From: Paraburkholderia atlantica
GTDB taxonomy: Bacteria; Pseudomonadota; Gammaproteobacteria; Burkholderiales; Burkholderiaceae
Assembly: GCF_009362785.1 (NCBI RefSeq)
Contig: NZ_WHNQ01000016.1
Location: 1-64,000, forward strand
Direction of reading: 5' to 3'
Length of the DNA: 64,000 nt
Below are positions 15,333 through 23,773 of this stretch, piece by piece. Position 1 is the stretch's first letter; each line of letters begins with the position of its first letter. A model generated the notes under the pieces. The model searched no databases, had not been told where the DNA came from, and was given only the letters and a program-made list of their open reading frames with translations. The translations under genes were made by a program, and so were the position numbers.

Positions 15333-15448
15333 TATCCTTGGGTCACCTACCGCGTCCATGACGCATCGAACCAGAGTGCAAGGCACTCGCACGTCCATAT
15401 CCCCAGGCCCGCAACGGGCCAGAAACAGGCAAATGACCGGGCCGCACA
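15333..15448 (+). promoter_or_regulatory. Structured leader, family member 2 (no intact gene behind it)
   Basis: TATCCT (15333-15338), 11 bases, CCGCGTC (15350-15356), then GCGTC/GACGC (15360-15364) and ATCGA. The second hairpin is GAGTGC (15374-15379) with GCACTC (15383-15388). GGCCCG/CGGGCC (15406-15420) follows, and CCGGGCC at 15437-15443 offers an alternative partner. All family elements are present. Confidence 0.55.
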
Positions 15449-15499
15449 ATGAAGCGGCCTTCTTATGAAGTAAATCAAGTCCACGATGGTCCACCATGA
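15449..15499 (+). CDS. Possible 16-residue peptide or gene remnant behind leader 2
   Basis: ATG at 15449 sits at the distance from the 5' hairpin expected for this leader family (about 100 bases). It opens only MKRPSYEVNQVHDGPP before a stop. It may be the start of a decayed gene or a true mini-ORF; nothing downstream continues it convincingly. Confidence 0.25.
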   Translation: MKRPSYEVNQVHDGPP

Positions 15500-16208
15500 G
15501 GACCCCCGGACACTGCGATATCCATACGATTGGCGGCGGTTTGCCGCGATGTGACGCAATGAGGACATGTGGAGAGACCGGACACCGGACACTTTTCGCA
15601 TGCTCATCTGCGTTTGCACACGCCCTTTCAGCGATGGCTGGGTGCGTTCACGAAGCCCGATACACCGCGGCGGAGATGAACGTGCTTGGGGGCGGGGGAA
15701 CTCCTGCGGACCGGAAAAGACCGGAACACCGCGATTCCCTGACGGAAGAGGACACGGCGCGCGCGGCCGTACACAAACGCGTATCAGGTTTTGCCCGGCC
15801 CATAGCGAGGGGGCGTCACCGCGAAGCGGCGAACGAACCCGACGCGCAAAGCGCCACGCTGGCAGGGTAGCCACGAAGCTGCATCGAGGCGGGATTTACC
15901 CGCGCAGCGCGACGGCAGGGATGCCTCGCGAATACGTCGGTGGTGTTTTGCGCGAAGCGCGATGCACGCCGGCAGGCAGCAGGTTGGACAGTCGGACCGC
16001 ATGCTCTTCCCATGCATCTGGCTGATCGGATGGAATCGCTAAAGGAACGGAAGGCAGGACCCTCGCGCCGGGGAAACGGCGAAGCCGCATGGGCGGCGAA
16101 GAAAAGACAAGCCCGCTGATTCGGGTCACGGCATCAGGTAGGGATGCTGCGAACCAGCGGGCACCGGGCAACGATACTGCGGCGAGCTCGCCGCGCGGAG
16201 CGTCAACG
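15500..16208. other. No supported gene
   Basis: Open frames exist on both strands, but none has a good start site together with a plausible protein composition. I see no terminal repeats or RNA gene. It may be the remains of the gene served by leader 2 plus the upstream region of the integrase. Confidence 0.5.
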
Positions 16209-17354
16209 ATGGCCGCCATTCTCAACGTGCGCGCAGTGGTGAACAAATACAGATTCGCTCCCGAGTTCAGGGATGCGCTGCTCGCTCTATTCGATACGCA
16301 CGTCACGCAGATCCACAGCACCACCCGGATCAGTCACAAGGCGCTGTCGATCAAGACGCAGGAACGTCGGGCGACGGCACTGTGCAAGTCGTTCAAGGAG
16401 TTGCGGAAACACGGCTATGCGTTACAGACGCCATGGTCTCTCAAGCACAAGCACGTCGAATGTCTTGTCAAACACTGGGTCGCGGATGGCCAGAGCGGGG
16501 GGACGATCGAGAACAAGCTGACGTACCTGCGGGCGATCGCACAATGGATGGGCAAGCCGAAACTGGTGCGAACGCTGGCCGACTATGTTGACCGCCGTGA
16601 GCATGGTCTTGTGCGTAGCTGTGTCGCGACAGAGGACAAGTCATGGGAGGCGCACGGCATTGACGCTGCAGCCAAGATCGAAGAGATCGCGCTGACGTGT
16701 CCCTATACGGCGGTGCAACTGAAATTGCAGGCGGCGTTCGGTGTGCGCGTCCAGGAGAGTTTCATGTTGCGGCCGGTTGAGGCCGTGCGCGATCCCCAGA
16801 CGCTCGCCGTCGTACGCGGCACGAAGGGCGGTTTGCCGCGCGAGGTGCCGATCGAGGCGAAGATAGCGATTCTTGAAGAAGCGGCGAGCCTGAGCAACGG
16901 CGTGACGGGCTCGACGGTGCCGGCTGACCGGACGCTGAAGCAATGGCGTGACTGGTATTACTACGTGCTGGAAAAGCACGGCGTGACGAAGGCGGGTCTG
17001 GGTATCACGAGTCACGGCTTGCGCCACGGCTACCTGCAATCGCTCTATGAGCGGACAGCAGGAACGCCGGCGCCGATCAAGCGGGCCGGTGAGCGTCCAG
17101 ATCCGCAGGTGCACCAGGAGGCGATGCGCCGCGTCGTTCAGGCGGCAGGCCACAGCCGTGTGACCAAGGCGAATGCTTACCTGTCGACGTTTGCGAAACA
17201 GGAGCGGCTACAGAGGAAGTTGCCGACGGTCGATGAGGTTCGCGAGGCGCTCAGGATTGCCGAAGGCAACAAGAGCCATGCCGCGACGGCCCTTGGTATC
17301 TCGCGTCAGGCGCTCTATCGGATACTCGGGGCGGCAGGGGGGAAGGAACCGTAA
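16209..17354 (+). CDS. Tyrosine recombinase (phage-integrase type) with C-terminal Fis-like helix-turn-helix
   Basis: ATG 16209 follows GGAG in GCGCGGAGCGTCAACG; the 40-residue upstream extension looks non-coding. The product is 381 residues. Catalytic blocks are visible: Arg in AFGVRVQESFM, H-x-x-R in SHGLRHGYLQ, a second His in AAGHSRVTKA, and the Tyr in NAYLSTF. Unusually, after the catalytic domain comes a Fis/HTH_8-type helix-turn-helix (NKSHAATALGISRQALYRIL). It could integrate or resolve the element, and the extra HTH may give it a DNA-binding or self-regulating role. No att site is recognised. A terminator follows. Confidence 0.8.
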   Translation: MAAILNVRAVVNKYRFAPEFRDALLALFDTHVTQIHSTTRISHKALSIKTQERRATALCKSFKELRKHGYALQTPWSLKHKHVECLVKHWVADGQSGGTIENKLTYLRAIAQWMGKPKLVRTLADYVDRREHGLVRSCVATEDKSWEAHGIDAAAKIEEIALTCPYTAVQLKLQAAFGVRVQESFMLRPVEAVRDPQTLAVVRGTKGGLPREVPIEAKIAILEEAASLSNGVTGSTVPADRTLKQWRDWYYYVLEKHGVTKAGLGITSHGLRHGYLQSLYERTAGTPAPIKRAGERPDPQVHQEAMRRVVQAAGHSRVTKANAYLSTFAKQERLQRKLPTVDEVREALRIAEGNKSHAATALGISRQALYRILGAAGGKEP

Positions 17355-17443
17355 ATTGAGACGCCATATCCCTGATTCCGCTCAGTCGGCGTGCCGCAGA
17401 ATGGAATCTCTCTCAGGTTCTGGCGGCGGCCGTCAGACCGTTC

Positions 17444-17475
17444 AAGCCGGCTTTCACAGCCGGCTTCTTTTTTTT
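17444..17475 (+). terminator. Intrinsic terminator after the integrase
   Basis: AAGCCGGCT (17444-17452) pairs with AGCCGGCTT (17458-17466), followed by CTTTTTTTT. Confidence 0.9.
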
Positions 17476-17578
17476 ACATTTCCGCCGTTCAGCAGTTGTC
17501 ATACGCCAGCATGGAAACGCCGGCACTCCTGACTCCTATACTGCTTGGGGGCAGTTCCCCGCCAACAGGAGTGCGATC

Positions 17579-17884
17579 ATGATTCTTGTCGACTCAGGTG
17601 GAATTCAAGAGGTACAGCTGGCGAAGCTGCTGTTCGAGGACGGGCATTATCGGTACTTCAATACCTCCGAGCAGTTGATCTCCTATCTCAAGTTGAAACC
17701 GGACCAGAAGTTTCAGCTCTATGCTGTGGATTCGGGCATGACCCTGTACGACAGGGGCGATCCGAATCAGTCACTTTACGGATACGACGCGGGTGACGTG
17801 TTCTGCGGAGAGGAGGTCTGGTATGACTCGAATACCGGAAAGGTCAAGACAATCAGTCCAGGTGATCGGACATGGGGAGGCTGA
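17579..17884 (+). CDS. Unknown 101-residue acidic protein
   Basis: ATG at 17579 follows CAGGAGTGCGATC, a good site. The protein (MILVDSGGIQEVQLAKLLFE, KLKPDQKFQLYAVDSGMTLY, DAGDVFCGEEVWYDSNTGK) looks like a compact alpha/beta domain with many aromatic and acidic residues. I do not recognise the family. It stands alone after the integrase terminator and faces the convergent Lar-like gene. An acidic, negatively charged small protein on a mobile element could be a DNA mimic, but no evidence favours that over other roles. Confidence 0.65.
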   Translation: MILVDSGGIQEVQLAKLLFEDGHYRYFNTSEQLISYLKLKPDQKFQLYAVDSGMTLYDRGDPNQSLYGYDAGDVFCGEEVWYDSNTGKVKTISPGDRTWGG

Positions 17885-17972
17885 TCGGGTGACCTCGACC
17901 ACGAGCGCGTACAGAGGGCAACCACCGACGCGGCGGATGGCCGGTCACGACAGTCTGATGACTCTCTCTTAC

Positions 17973-18644
17973 TCACCAACGATCACGGTCGGGCATTGCG
18001 TCGACAGCCAGTGCGATGCGATCTTCAAACAGACACTGGTCATGCTCGCTGGGCGACGGGATCTTCGGAAACTGTACGTAGCGTTCGCCGTCGATATCGA
18101 CCCACTTGGCCAGTTGCACGAGCTTGCGATAGCGTGCGGCGTCTTTCAGGACTGGATCGATCGGCCAGCTGTCGATCGTTGACACTGTAGCGTCGACGAG
18201 CCTCTGGGCGAGCATGGCGAATAGCGGGCCGCGCGTTTCCCAGTCTTCATCGTTGCGCGCGAGCATGTCGATGACCATCTGTGAATCACACGCCCCGAGC
18301 TCTTTCTCGATCAGGTCACGCAGGTCGCCCTCGGTGATTTTCGGGCGACTCAGCCGGCGGTTCCAGATATGAGCACATCGGGTCATTGCAGATTTCTCGT
18401 CCTTGCCTACGGGCAGCCACGGCGTTGACATGCCGCAGTCCGAGCAGTAGATGCAGACCAGTTTTTCGGTTTGGGGAGCAAATGCGGGGCGGGGCATGAC
18501 GTCGCCGATGACAGGCGGGCCGGCGTGACGGCCATATTTGCCGTAGTCAAAAGGAGACGAACCGGTTTCCGCGACGACCCGTTGGGAAAACCCAAGGGTG
18601 CCGCGGCCGCCGCAGTGGTCGCAGGGATAGAGCTGTTCGTACAT
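17973..18644 (-). CDS. Lar-like (restriction alleviation) zinc-ribbon protein with extra C-terminal domain
   Basis: 223 residues. The N-terminus is a Lar-type zinc ribbon: CDHCGG (C8, C11), then CIYCSDCG (C67, C70) and, as in Lar proteins, the closing AHIWNRR (residues 91-97). Lar of the Rac prophage dampens type I restriction. Residues 100-223 are an additional helical domain (ITEGDLRDLIEKELGACDSQ, VLKDAARYRKLVQLAKW), of a kind seen in other phage proteins fused to the Lar ribbon. An anti-restriction role on a conjugative element is plausible but not shown. Confidence 0.65.
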   Translation of the reverse strand: MYEQLYPCDHCGGRGTLGFSQRVVAETGSSPFDYGKYGRHAGPPVIGDVMPRPAFAPQTEKLVCIYCSDCGMSTPWLPVGKDEKSAMTRCAHIWNRRLSRPKITEGDLRDLIEKELGACDSQMVIDMLARNDEDWETRGPLFAMLAQRLVDATVSTIDSWPIDPVLKDAARYRKLVQLAKWVDIDGERYVQFPKIPSPSEHDQCLFEDRIALAVDAMPDRDRW

Positions 18645-18745
18645 TGTCCGGGTCTTCGCCGTGCATTTATTGGGAGATATTGGCAGGCATTATCGTTGGA
18701 CATTGGACGCGAGAAAAGCCGATTTACAACCGGAAAAGCGCCGCT

Positions 18746-19606
18746 TTATGTATGAAGAATAGTTTCAGGAAAATCGTCATGAACGCGGCCGTCCAGTTCG
18801 CGACCGGCGGCTTTCTTGCCGACGCGGTCCATCGGCTGTCTGGAGGGGTTTGAGCCGGGCGCCCATTCGCCCCATTGCTTGAAGAAGAACGGCACCTCTG
18901 CGGAAGCGCATTGGTCGCGCAGCGAGCGTGCCCAATCGGGATGCATTGGCCGGGCGCCGTGTCCGCTTTCGCCGCCGACAATCATCCAGTCGAGCGCCTC
19001 GAGGGCGTTGGTGTGGTCGCGCCAGTCACTGCCCGCGAACATGCCTTCGAAGCTCACCGGGCCCAGCAGCGGCTCCATGGAGAGGAAGCGCACCCGCGCT
19101 GGCACCGCAAGCAGCTTCGGGATGTCGCGATCGGCCTCGGCCTGATTGACGACCGTTGCGCCGAGCCAGACGTTGTCGCGGCCCGCGAGCCAATCGCGCG
19201 ATCGCGCGCGAGCGACCATGTCGGACACATTGCCAATGCGCTTCGTGAGCAACAGCCAGTTCAGGTTCGGCGTGCGCTCGATCAGCTCGAACAGATCGCG
19301 GCGCCATAGCGGATCGACCTCGTTGTCGAAAACGTCGGCGAGCGATGCGCAGAACACGCGTTGGCGGCGACCGTGCGTCGCAAAGAACTCATCATGCTGC
19401 GCATTCCACAGCAGCGGCTTGCGCCAGTTCGCGGCGGAGGTGCGGCGACGTGGCGCGCCCGGGCCCCAGTTGATGGGCGTGCCGCCGGCGAAGCGCGCGT
19501 TGCGCGTTTCCGCATAACAGTGATCGCAACCGGGGCCGACCTTCTGGCAGCACTCCCACGAATTGAAGGTGTGGTCGGTCCATTCGATCTTGCTGTTCTC
19601 GCTCAT
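18746..19606 (-). CDS. Phage Gp37/Gp68 family protein (DUF5131)
   Basis: 286 residues from ATG 19606, with GGGAG upstream. The N-terminus carries the family signature: KIEWTDHTFNSWECCQKVGPG followed by CDHCYAE, a Cys cluster. The conserved blocks VFCASLADVFD, NLNWLLLTKRI, WLGATVVNQAEADRDIP, VRFLSMEPLLGPV and WMIVGGESGHGARPM follow in order. The Cys arrangement recalls radical-SAM-like enzymes, but the biochemical role is not established as far as I know. Common in phages and plasmids. It lies 12 bases downstream of the gene at 19,619-20,074, so both are read together. Confidence 0.88.
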   Translation of the reverse strand: MSENSKIEWTDHTFNSWECCQKVGPGCDHCYAETRNARFAGGTPINWGPGAPRRRTSAANWRKPLLWNAQHDEFFATHGRRQRVFCASLADVFDNEVDPLWRRDLFELIERTPNLNWLLLTKRIGNVSDMVARARSRDWLAGRDNVWLGATVVNQAEADRDIPKLLAVPARVRFLSMEPLLGPVSFEGMFAGSDWRDHTNALEALDWMIVGGESGHGARPMHPDWARSLRDQCASAEVPFFFKQWGEWAPGSNPSRQPMDRVGKKAAGRELDGRVHDDFPETILHT

Positions 19607-19618
19607 GCCGGCTCCCGC

Positions 19619-20074
19619 TCAGACAGTTTCGACATCGTGAGACTGTACCGCCAGCGTGCCGCACTGGCGGGCGCGCTTTTCGATCGCGTCCAGCCACGGA
19701 AGAAACGCCGCGTCGGCGAGATCGGACGGCGCGCAGATCGGGACGATCAGATGGCCGATCTGATCGCCCGTCGAATTGATCGCGTCGATCGTCTTCGCGT
19801 CTGGCACGACCCAGAAATACCAGCGCTGCACGAAGTACCACCAGGTTTTCGCGCGCTCGAGTTCGGCCCATGTCGCACTGAAATCGAGGACCGACCCGAC
19901 TGCACTGAAAAACACGCAGCGCACGCCATTGGACGTTGTCGCTGCGACGACTATCTGGCGACCCGAGGAAAGTGACTGCGGATCGTGACAGGCGCAGCCC
20001 AAGGCGGGGTAGCGGCCCAGCCAGTCGAGCGAGCGCGAGGTAGCGCGTTCAAGAAAAAAGCTTTTGCCGAGCAT
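19619..20074 (-). CDS. Unknown 151-residue protein
   Basis: ATG 20074 follows GGAGTCCTCC, rejecting the longer frame. The protein holds CACHDPQSL near residue 24 and a Trp/Tyr-rich stretch (KTWWYFVQRWYFWVVPDAKT), then LIVPICAPSDLADAAFLPWL. No family is recognised. It is transcribed from a GACTTGACTT promoter 48 bases upstream and is followed by the Gp37/Gp68-like gene. Confidence 0.65.
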   Translation of the reverse strand: MLGKSFFLERATSRSLDWLGRYPALGCACHDPQSLSSGRQIVVAATTSNGVRCVFFSAVGSVLDFSATWAELERAKTWWYFVQRWYFWVVPDAKTIDAINSTGDQIGHLIVPICAPSDLADAAFLPWLDAIEKRARQCGTLAVQSHDVETV

Positions 20075-20121
20075 GGAGGACTCCGTTAGATAGCCCGATC
20101 GGGAACCGGGCACGCAATTCC

Positions 20122-20148
20122 ATCGTGCCGATTCGACCGGAAAGTCAA
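20122..20148 (-). promoter_or_regulatory. GACTTGACTT-type promoter for the 19,619-20,074 gene pair
   Basis: Minus-strand TTGACT (20148-20143), 15-base spacer, CACGAT (20127-20122). The -35 overlaps the stop region of the upstream gene. Confidence 0.5.
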
Positions 20149-20504
20149 GCTTTCTGGTTTGTCGCAGGAGAGGCCATCTGTGACTTGTAGGGTAGTCGTT
20201 GTCCGGCGCGCCACGCTTTACGCAACGCCGTCCTGATGTTTTCAGACTCGTTGGGATAGTGACGAAGCACCCATTCGTTGCTCAGGATGCGTTCCTCGTC
20301 AGTCCAATCGCCGAGCTCACCTACTTTCGATTCATCGAGGGACGCGAGTGCGTTGTCGATCCGGAGTCTGACGGCGTTCAAATGCTCCTGCAGCGCGAGA
20401 AGCCATTGGCGCACAGAATCGGGTCGACCGTTAAGAACGAAGGGTGATGTCGCATAGCGTGTCAGGTTGAGGATGTCCTGGAGGATCTGGGATATCTGTT
20501 GCAC
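20145..20504 (-). CDS. Unknown 119-residue protein
   Basis: The best start is GTG at 20504, preceded by AGGAGTCACC; ATG further upstream has no site. The protein is mostly helical (VQQISQILQDILNLTRYATS, VRQWLLALQEHLNAVRLRID) with a basic C-terminus. No family is recognised. It lies 78 bases downstream of the secreted HNH gene. Confidence 0.6.
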   Translation of the reverse strand: MQQISQILQDILNLTRYATSPFVLNGRPDSVRQWLLALQEHLNAVRLRIDNALASLDESKVGELGDWTDEERILSNEWVLRHYPNESENIRTALRKAWRAGQRLPYKSQMASPATNQKA

Positions 20505-20582
20505 GGTGACTCCTGTTCGTTGGGTTGCGGCGGGCCGAACTGCCACCCGGCGCCGTGTGTGGTCGCGGTGCGTCTGCCTCCG

Positions 20583-21083
20583 TCAGTCTGTGTAGCCGTA
20601 CCGATACCGCTGAAGCAGTGCGCCGTACTGGCGATATGCCACTATCCAATCCGTCGCAAATGCGCGGCGTGCATCGTGAAGGCTGACTTCGCCGTTGCAC
20701 ACGCCCTTGTAAAGCGCGAATTCCAACTCGTCCTTGCGATCCGCGTTCCATTCGGACTTGCGCGGCTGCGGCCACAGATTGCGAGGATCGGTCGGATTGC
20801 CGCCGACGCTGAGCGGAATGAGGTGGTCCTCCTCGAAGTCGCGTGGGTTGGTATCCGTGTATCCGTATTGCCGGATCTGGAGCTTCTTGAGCCTGTTTGT
20901 ATAGAAGGCGGGCGGTCGCACGGTTTTTGGCCAGCCTCTCACACAGATGGTGCTGCCGATGTTTGCCTGCGTCACGTCCGGATTGATCGCGCCCGGAGTG
21001 AGCCTGGGATCGGGCAGATCGGCAGCAAAACAACTCGCCGACGATAAGAGCACTGCAGTCGCGAAAATTGATTTCAGCTTCAT
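20583..21083 (-). CDS. Secreted HNH-type nuclease-like protein
   Basis: Starts at ATG 21083. The first 20 residues are a clean signal peptide (KLKSIFATAVLLSSASCFA), so the product is exported. The core holds FEEDHLIPLSVGGNPTDPRN followed by LWPQPR, the D-H...N arrangement typical of HNH endonuclease folds (GNA/HNH type), and then a helix with KDELEFALYKGVC. 166 residues. A periplasmic or extracellular HNH nuclease on a conjugative element could act on incoming DNA or cell-surface partners. Activity is inferred from the motif only. A GACTTGACTT promoter lies upstream. Confidence 0.75.
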   Translation of the reverse strand: MKLKSIFATAVLLSSASCFAADLPDPRLTPGAINPDVTQANIGSTICVRGWPKTVRPPAFYTNRLKKLQIRQYGYTDTNPRDFEEDHLIPLSVGGNPTDPRNLWPQPRKSEWNADRKDELEFALYKGVCNGEVSLHDARRAFATDWIVAYRQYGALLQRYRYGYTD

Positions 21084-21209
21084 GTAGCCGTCCGATTTAC
21101 GGTTGTCGCGGTGGCTTGCCCTTGTCAATTGCATGGTCGGATTCCTGTTTCTGTGTGTGTTGTTGATGCGCGCGCCGGGGTCGGTGTGCCGCCGCGGCAA
21201 TGTATTTCC

Positions 21210-21236
21210 AGGTTACCGGGCCTATCGTGGAGTCAA
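21210..21236 (-). promoter_or_regulatory. GACTTGACTT-type promoter for the secreted HNH gene
   Basis: Minus-strand TTGACT (21236-21231), 15-base spacer, TAACCT (21215-21210), overlapping the stop of the DUF1173-like gene. Confidence 0.5.
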
Positions 21237-21963
21237 GTCGCCCGCGCATCGCCAGGCGGCGGGATCTGCACGTGCGCGAGCGGCTCGCGATCGACCTCCC
21301 ATTCGACGGCCGGAATGCCGCGCGCGAGCTGAAGCACCCGCTTTTCCTCCTTGCGCGTCTCGTAGGCTGGGACGCCGTTCATGCCGTAGACCTCGACGTG
21401 CGTCTGCGCGCCGGCGTCGCGCAACACGAAATCGGGCAGCATGTCGTCCTGTGGGGACATGCGTTGCACACGCCCCAGTGGCGTGTCGTGCTCAGTCCTG
21501 TCCACTCATTGAGGCGGGCTTCACACCAGAGGGTCTGCAGGAAGGCGAGCAGGGTAGCGGAGCGTCGGCCTGGGCGGTTTGACGTTTGTGCCGGTGATGC
21601 GCGGGAACCTGAGTTCGTCTCGCGCAGGGTGAGCGATGCGTCCAGCTTGACATTCAAGCCGGCGGGCGTTGCGATGATCGCTGCCTTGCTGTCGCCGCCA
21701 CCTGCGGGCTTCGCGGCGCTCGGGTCCTTGTGGAAGGCGCATCCTCGCGCGTGCCGATGTCCATCGTCCGGCCACCCTGCGAGATGTAGCAGCGAACCGT
21801 ACCGCCGGATAACGAGTTGCAGTGGGGTGTCGTGCCTCGCACACAGACACACGGCATGTCCGGGCGCAATCTTGGCGCGTTCCAGGCGCTTCACATAACG
21901 GGCCGGGTTCTCCTGCACATCGGCAAGCGGGAATCTGCCGCCATCAAAAGCTACGTCTGACAT
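21233..21963 (-). pseudogene. DUF1173-like gene broken by a one-base frameshift
   Basis: The frame from 21963 gives a DUF1173-like N-terminal part (HAVCLCARHDTPLQLVIRRYG, then GHRHARGCAFH) up to LLAFLQTLWCEARLNEW at about 21,505. It then runs into junk. The expected continuation (MLPDFVLRDAGAQTHVEVYG, YETRKEEKRVLQLARG) is in another frame that ends at 21233. Adding one G at TGGAC (TGGGAC) near 21,504 joins them smoothly as NEW-DRTEHD. Either a real frameshift or a homopolymer error in the assembly. Together they would encode about 243 residues. Confidence 0.6.
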
Positions 21964-22076
21964 GGTTTCGGTCCACCATAGAAAATGGCCGCACAGGGGC
22001 GGCCATGAAAGCGGGTTGGTAGGAAACGGGTATTGCTACCTTCGGGCTGATATTCGCGCGGGATGCGGTTCTCACG

Positions 22077-22766
22077 TCACGCGAGTGAGAGCGAGGCGCC
22101 CGGCGCGCGCAGCGTCATTTCGCCGTCAGTCGCGCAATCGATGGCGAGGCGGATCTCACGGTGCGCCGCACGGCGGAAGACGTTCTCGAGCCCAAGGTCG
22201 AGGCCGAAGGCGAACGACAGTCCAACGGCAATCACAAAGGCGATCTGGGCTAGGAGGATGAGCGTGGTCGCAAAATTCGCCAGATCGCCCGGTTGCAGGT
22301 GGACCATTGCCGAGATGGCAGTCTGGAAAGTTTCCGGTGCTGTCCACGCGCAGAAAAGCGCCAGCCAGAACAACAGCAGCGGCGTGAGGACGAGAGACGC
22401 TGCCGCGCCGCGGCACATGAACGCGATGATGTTGGCGAACTGGGCGACATAGTTGCGCGGATCGCGCAGCGCTTCGAGTTTGATGGCAATAGCGTCGGCT
22501 TCGCGGATTTCGCCAACCCGAACGCCGTTAATGAAGACGGCCTGGCGGGCTGACGTGCCCGTCTTGCGGCTGGCACGCTTAACCAGTCCGCCAATGATGC
22601 TTCGCCGGTTCATCTCGACGATCAGGGCACCAACCACTGCCAGGCACACCGGCTTCAGGACGCCGTCCGCATGAAAGACCGGCAGGAGAAAGGCGAACAG
22701 GCAGGCGGCGACGGCGGTGGTGAAGGCGACACTCCCTGTGGTGTTGCCGTTGAATCGGGCGATCAA
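22077..22766 (-). CDS. Membrane protein, function unknown
   Basis: Starts at TTG 22766, with GAGGAGC just before it. The 229-residue protein has hydrophobic segments at about residues 13-50 (FTTAVAACLFAFLLPVF, LKPVCLAVVGALIVEM), 110-140 (ANIIAFMCRGAAASLVLTPL and LLLFWLALFCAW) and 165-190 (TTLILLAQIAFVIAVGLSFA), with a basic cytoplasmic loop (RRSIIGGLVKRASRK). No family is recognised. It lies 9 bases downstream of a 65-residue gene and is surely co-transcribed with it. Confidence 0.7.
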   Translation of the reverse strand: MIARFNGNTTGSVAFTTAVAACLFAFLLPVFHADGVLKPVCLAVVGALIVEMNRRSIIGGLVKRASRKTGTSARQAVFINGVRVGEIREADAIAIKLEALRDPRNYVAQFANIIAFMCRGAAASLVLTPLLLFWLALFCAWTAPETFQTAISAMVHLQPGDLANFATTLILLAQIAFVIAVGLSFAFGLDLGLENVFRRAAHREIRLAIDCATDGEMTLRAPGASLSLA

Positions 22767-22775
22767 TGCTGCTCC

Positions 22776-22973
22776 TCAGACGATGATTTCGACTTGCGAC
22801 TCGGACCTGCGCCAGAACGATCCGTCCTCCATGTCCATCACGATCACGGTGCCTGAGTCTTTGTCGTGTGCCGTGATGAGCCCTTCGCCGTAGCGTTGGG
22901 GGCCGGTCTGATAGATTACGCGCCGGCGCCTCAGCGACGAGGGTTGGTGCGTGTTGTCGGTCGGCTCGGACAT
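22776..22973 (-). CDS. Small soluble protein, function unknown
   Basis: 65 residues (MSEPTDNTHQPSS, RRRRVIYQTGPQRYGEGLIT, VIVMDMEDGSFWRRSESQVE). A basic N-terminus is followed by a beta-rich stretch. No family is recognised. First gene of a two-gene minus-strand unit with the membrane protein. Confidence 0.6.
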   Translation of the reverse strand: MSEPTDNTHQPSSLRRRRVIYQTGPQRYGEGLITAHDKDSGTVIVMDMEDGSFWRRSESQVEIIV

Positions 22974-23092
22974 AAGGCGTGGTTCCGGGGCGCCCGCGCG
23001 CGGGCATTTCTCATTGTCGGGCGCGGGTAGGAACCGGGGTGGCGCAAAAGCTCAAGCGTTTGCGCGAGCTTTCCAGCAGATCAATTTCCGGC

Positions 23093-23149
23093 GAAAGCTA
23101 TATGGTTTAGTCGAGCTTTCCGGGTTAGGGCCGTTAGCCGGCTGACGGC
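23093..23149 (+). repeat. 57-bp intergenic repeat, copy 2
   Basis: GAAAGCT...AGCTTTC stem, CGGGTTAGG, then GCCGTTAGCCGGCTGACGGC (23130-23149). Compared with copies 1 and 3 the outer base pair of the palindrome changes in a compensated way. It lies between divergent genes, as the other two do. Confidence 0.8.
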
Positions 23150-23344
23150 AGCGCGACGTGATGGGGTGCGTGCCTTCCAATTGATCACGGGTCTGCCCGC
23201 CTTGCCAGGTGGCACGCGCGCACAGATATCCACAGGTTTATTAAGCGAAACGGTGGATATCTTGCCGCGATGGACACGTGAGTCTTCTCCGAAAGCCGCA
23301 TCGATTTCGCCGTCATTCCGGTCGCAGTGCCGTGCCGTTGGCGA

Positions 23345-23478
23345 TACGATCGACTCACCTACCGCGTCACTGACGCATCGACAGAATGCCCGCAGCACGC
23401 GGGCTCTCTTCATTCACCCCGACGGGTTTCACACCCGTTGCGGGCGTGCTCCCGTCAATCGAAACGACCGGGAGCATC
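23345..23478 (+). promoter_or_regulatory. Structured leader, family member 3
   Basis: TACGAT (23345-23350), 11 bases, CCGCGTC (23362-23368), GACGC (23372-23376), ATCGA. Second hairpin GCCCGC (23388-23393) with GCGGGC (23399-23404). Next to the ATG, GCTCCCG (23448-23454) pairs with CGGGAGC (23469-23475), three bases before the start codon at 23479, closing off the ribosome-binding site. Confidence 0.65.
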
Positions 23479-23700
23479 ATGAACCTCAATCGGCTGCTTC
23501 GCATCGGCATGCAGATGCATTGCCTATCGTACGAAACACACGATCGCCTGCTGCGGATCGTGAAGTCGAAGAAGCGGTATTCGACCCATTGCCGCGCAGC
23601 GGCCCTGCGCCTTCTGGTGGTGGCAGCACCCGAATCGGTGACTGGCGGACTGGCATTCGCCGAGCGTCGGCGTCGGGTACGCAACCACTACGGCATCTAG
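23479..23700 (+). CDS. Small basic protein, function unknown
   Basis: 73 residues from ATG 23479; the site GGGAGCATC lies in the leader helix. The protein (MNLNRLLRIGMQMHCLSYET, LLRIVKSKKRYSTHCRAAAL) is basic and helical with two Cys and four His residues. No family is recognised. It is expressed from leader 3 and is followed by the leader of the methylase gene. Confidence 0.6.
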   Translation: MNLNRLLRIGMQMHCLSYETHDRLLRIVKSKKRYSTHCRAAALRLLVVAAPESVTGGLAFAERRRRVRNHYGI

Positions 23701-23773
23701 GACATCCATTAACCCCGTGGGGCACGCCCCTCGGGGCATGCCTCGTCTATTTTTCGGACCTTGGGCATGAGCA

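Noticed and set aside
15496..15870. 124-residue plus-strand open frame
   Set aside because: No ribosome-binding site, odd composition, several competing frames; not supported.
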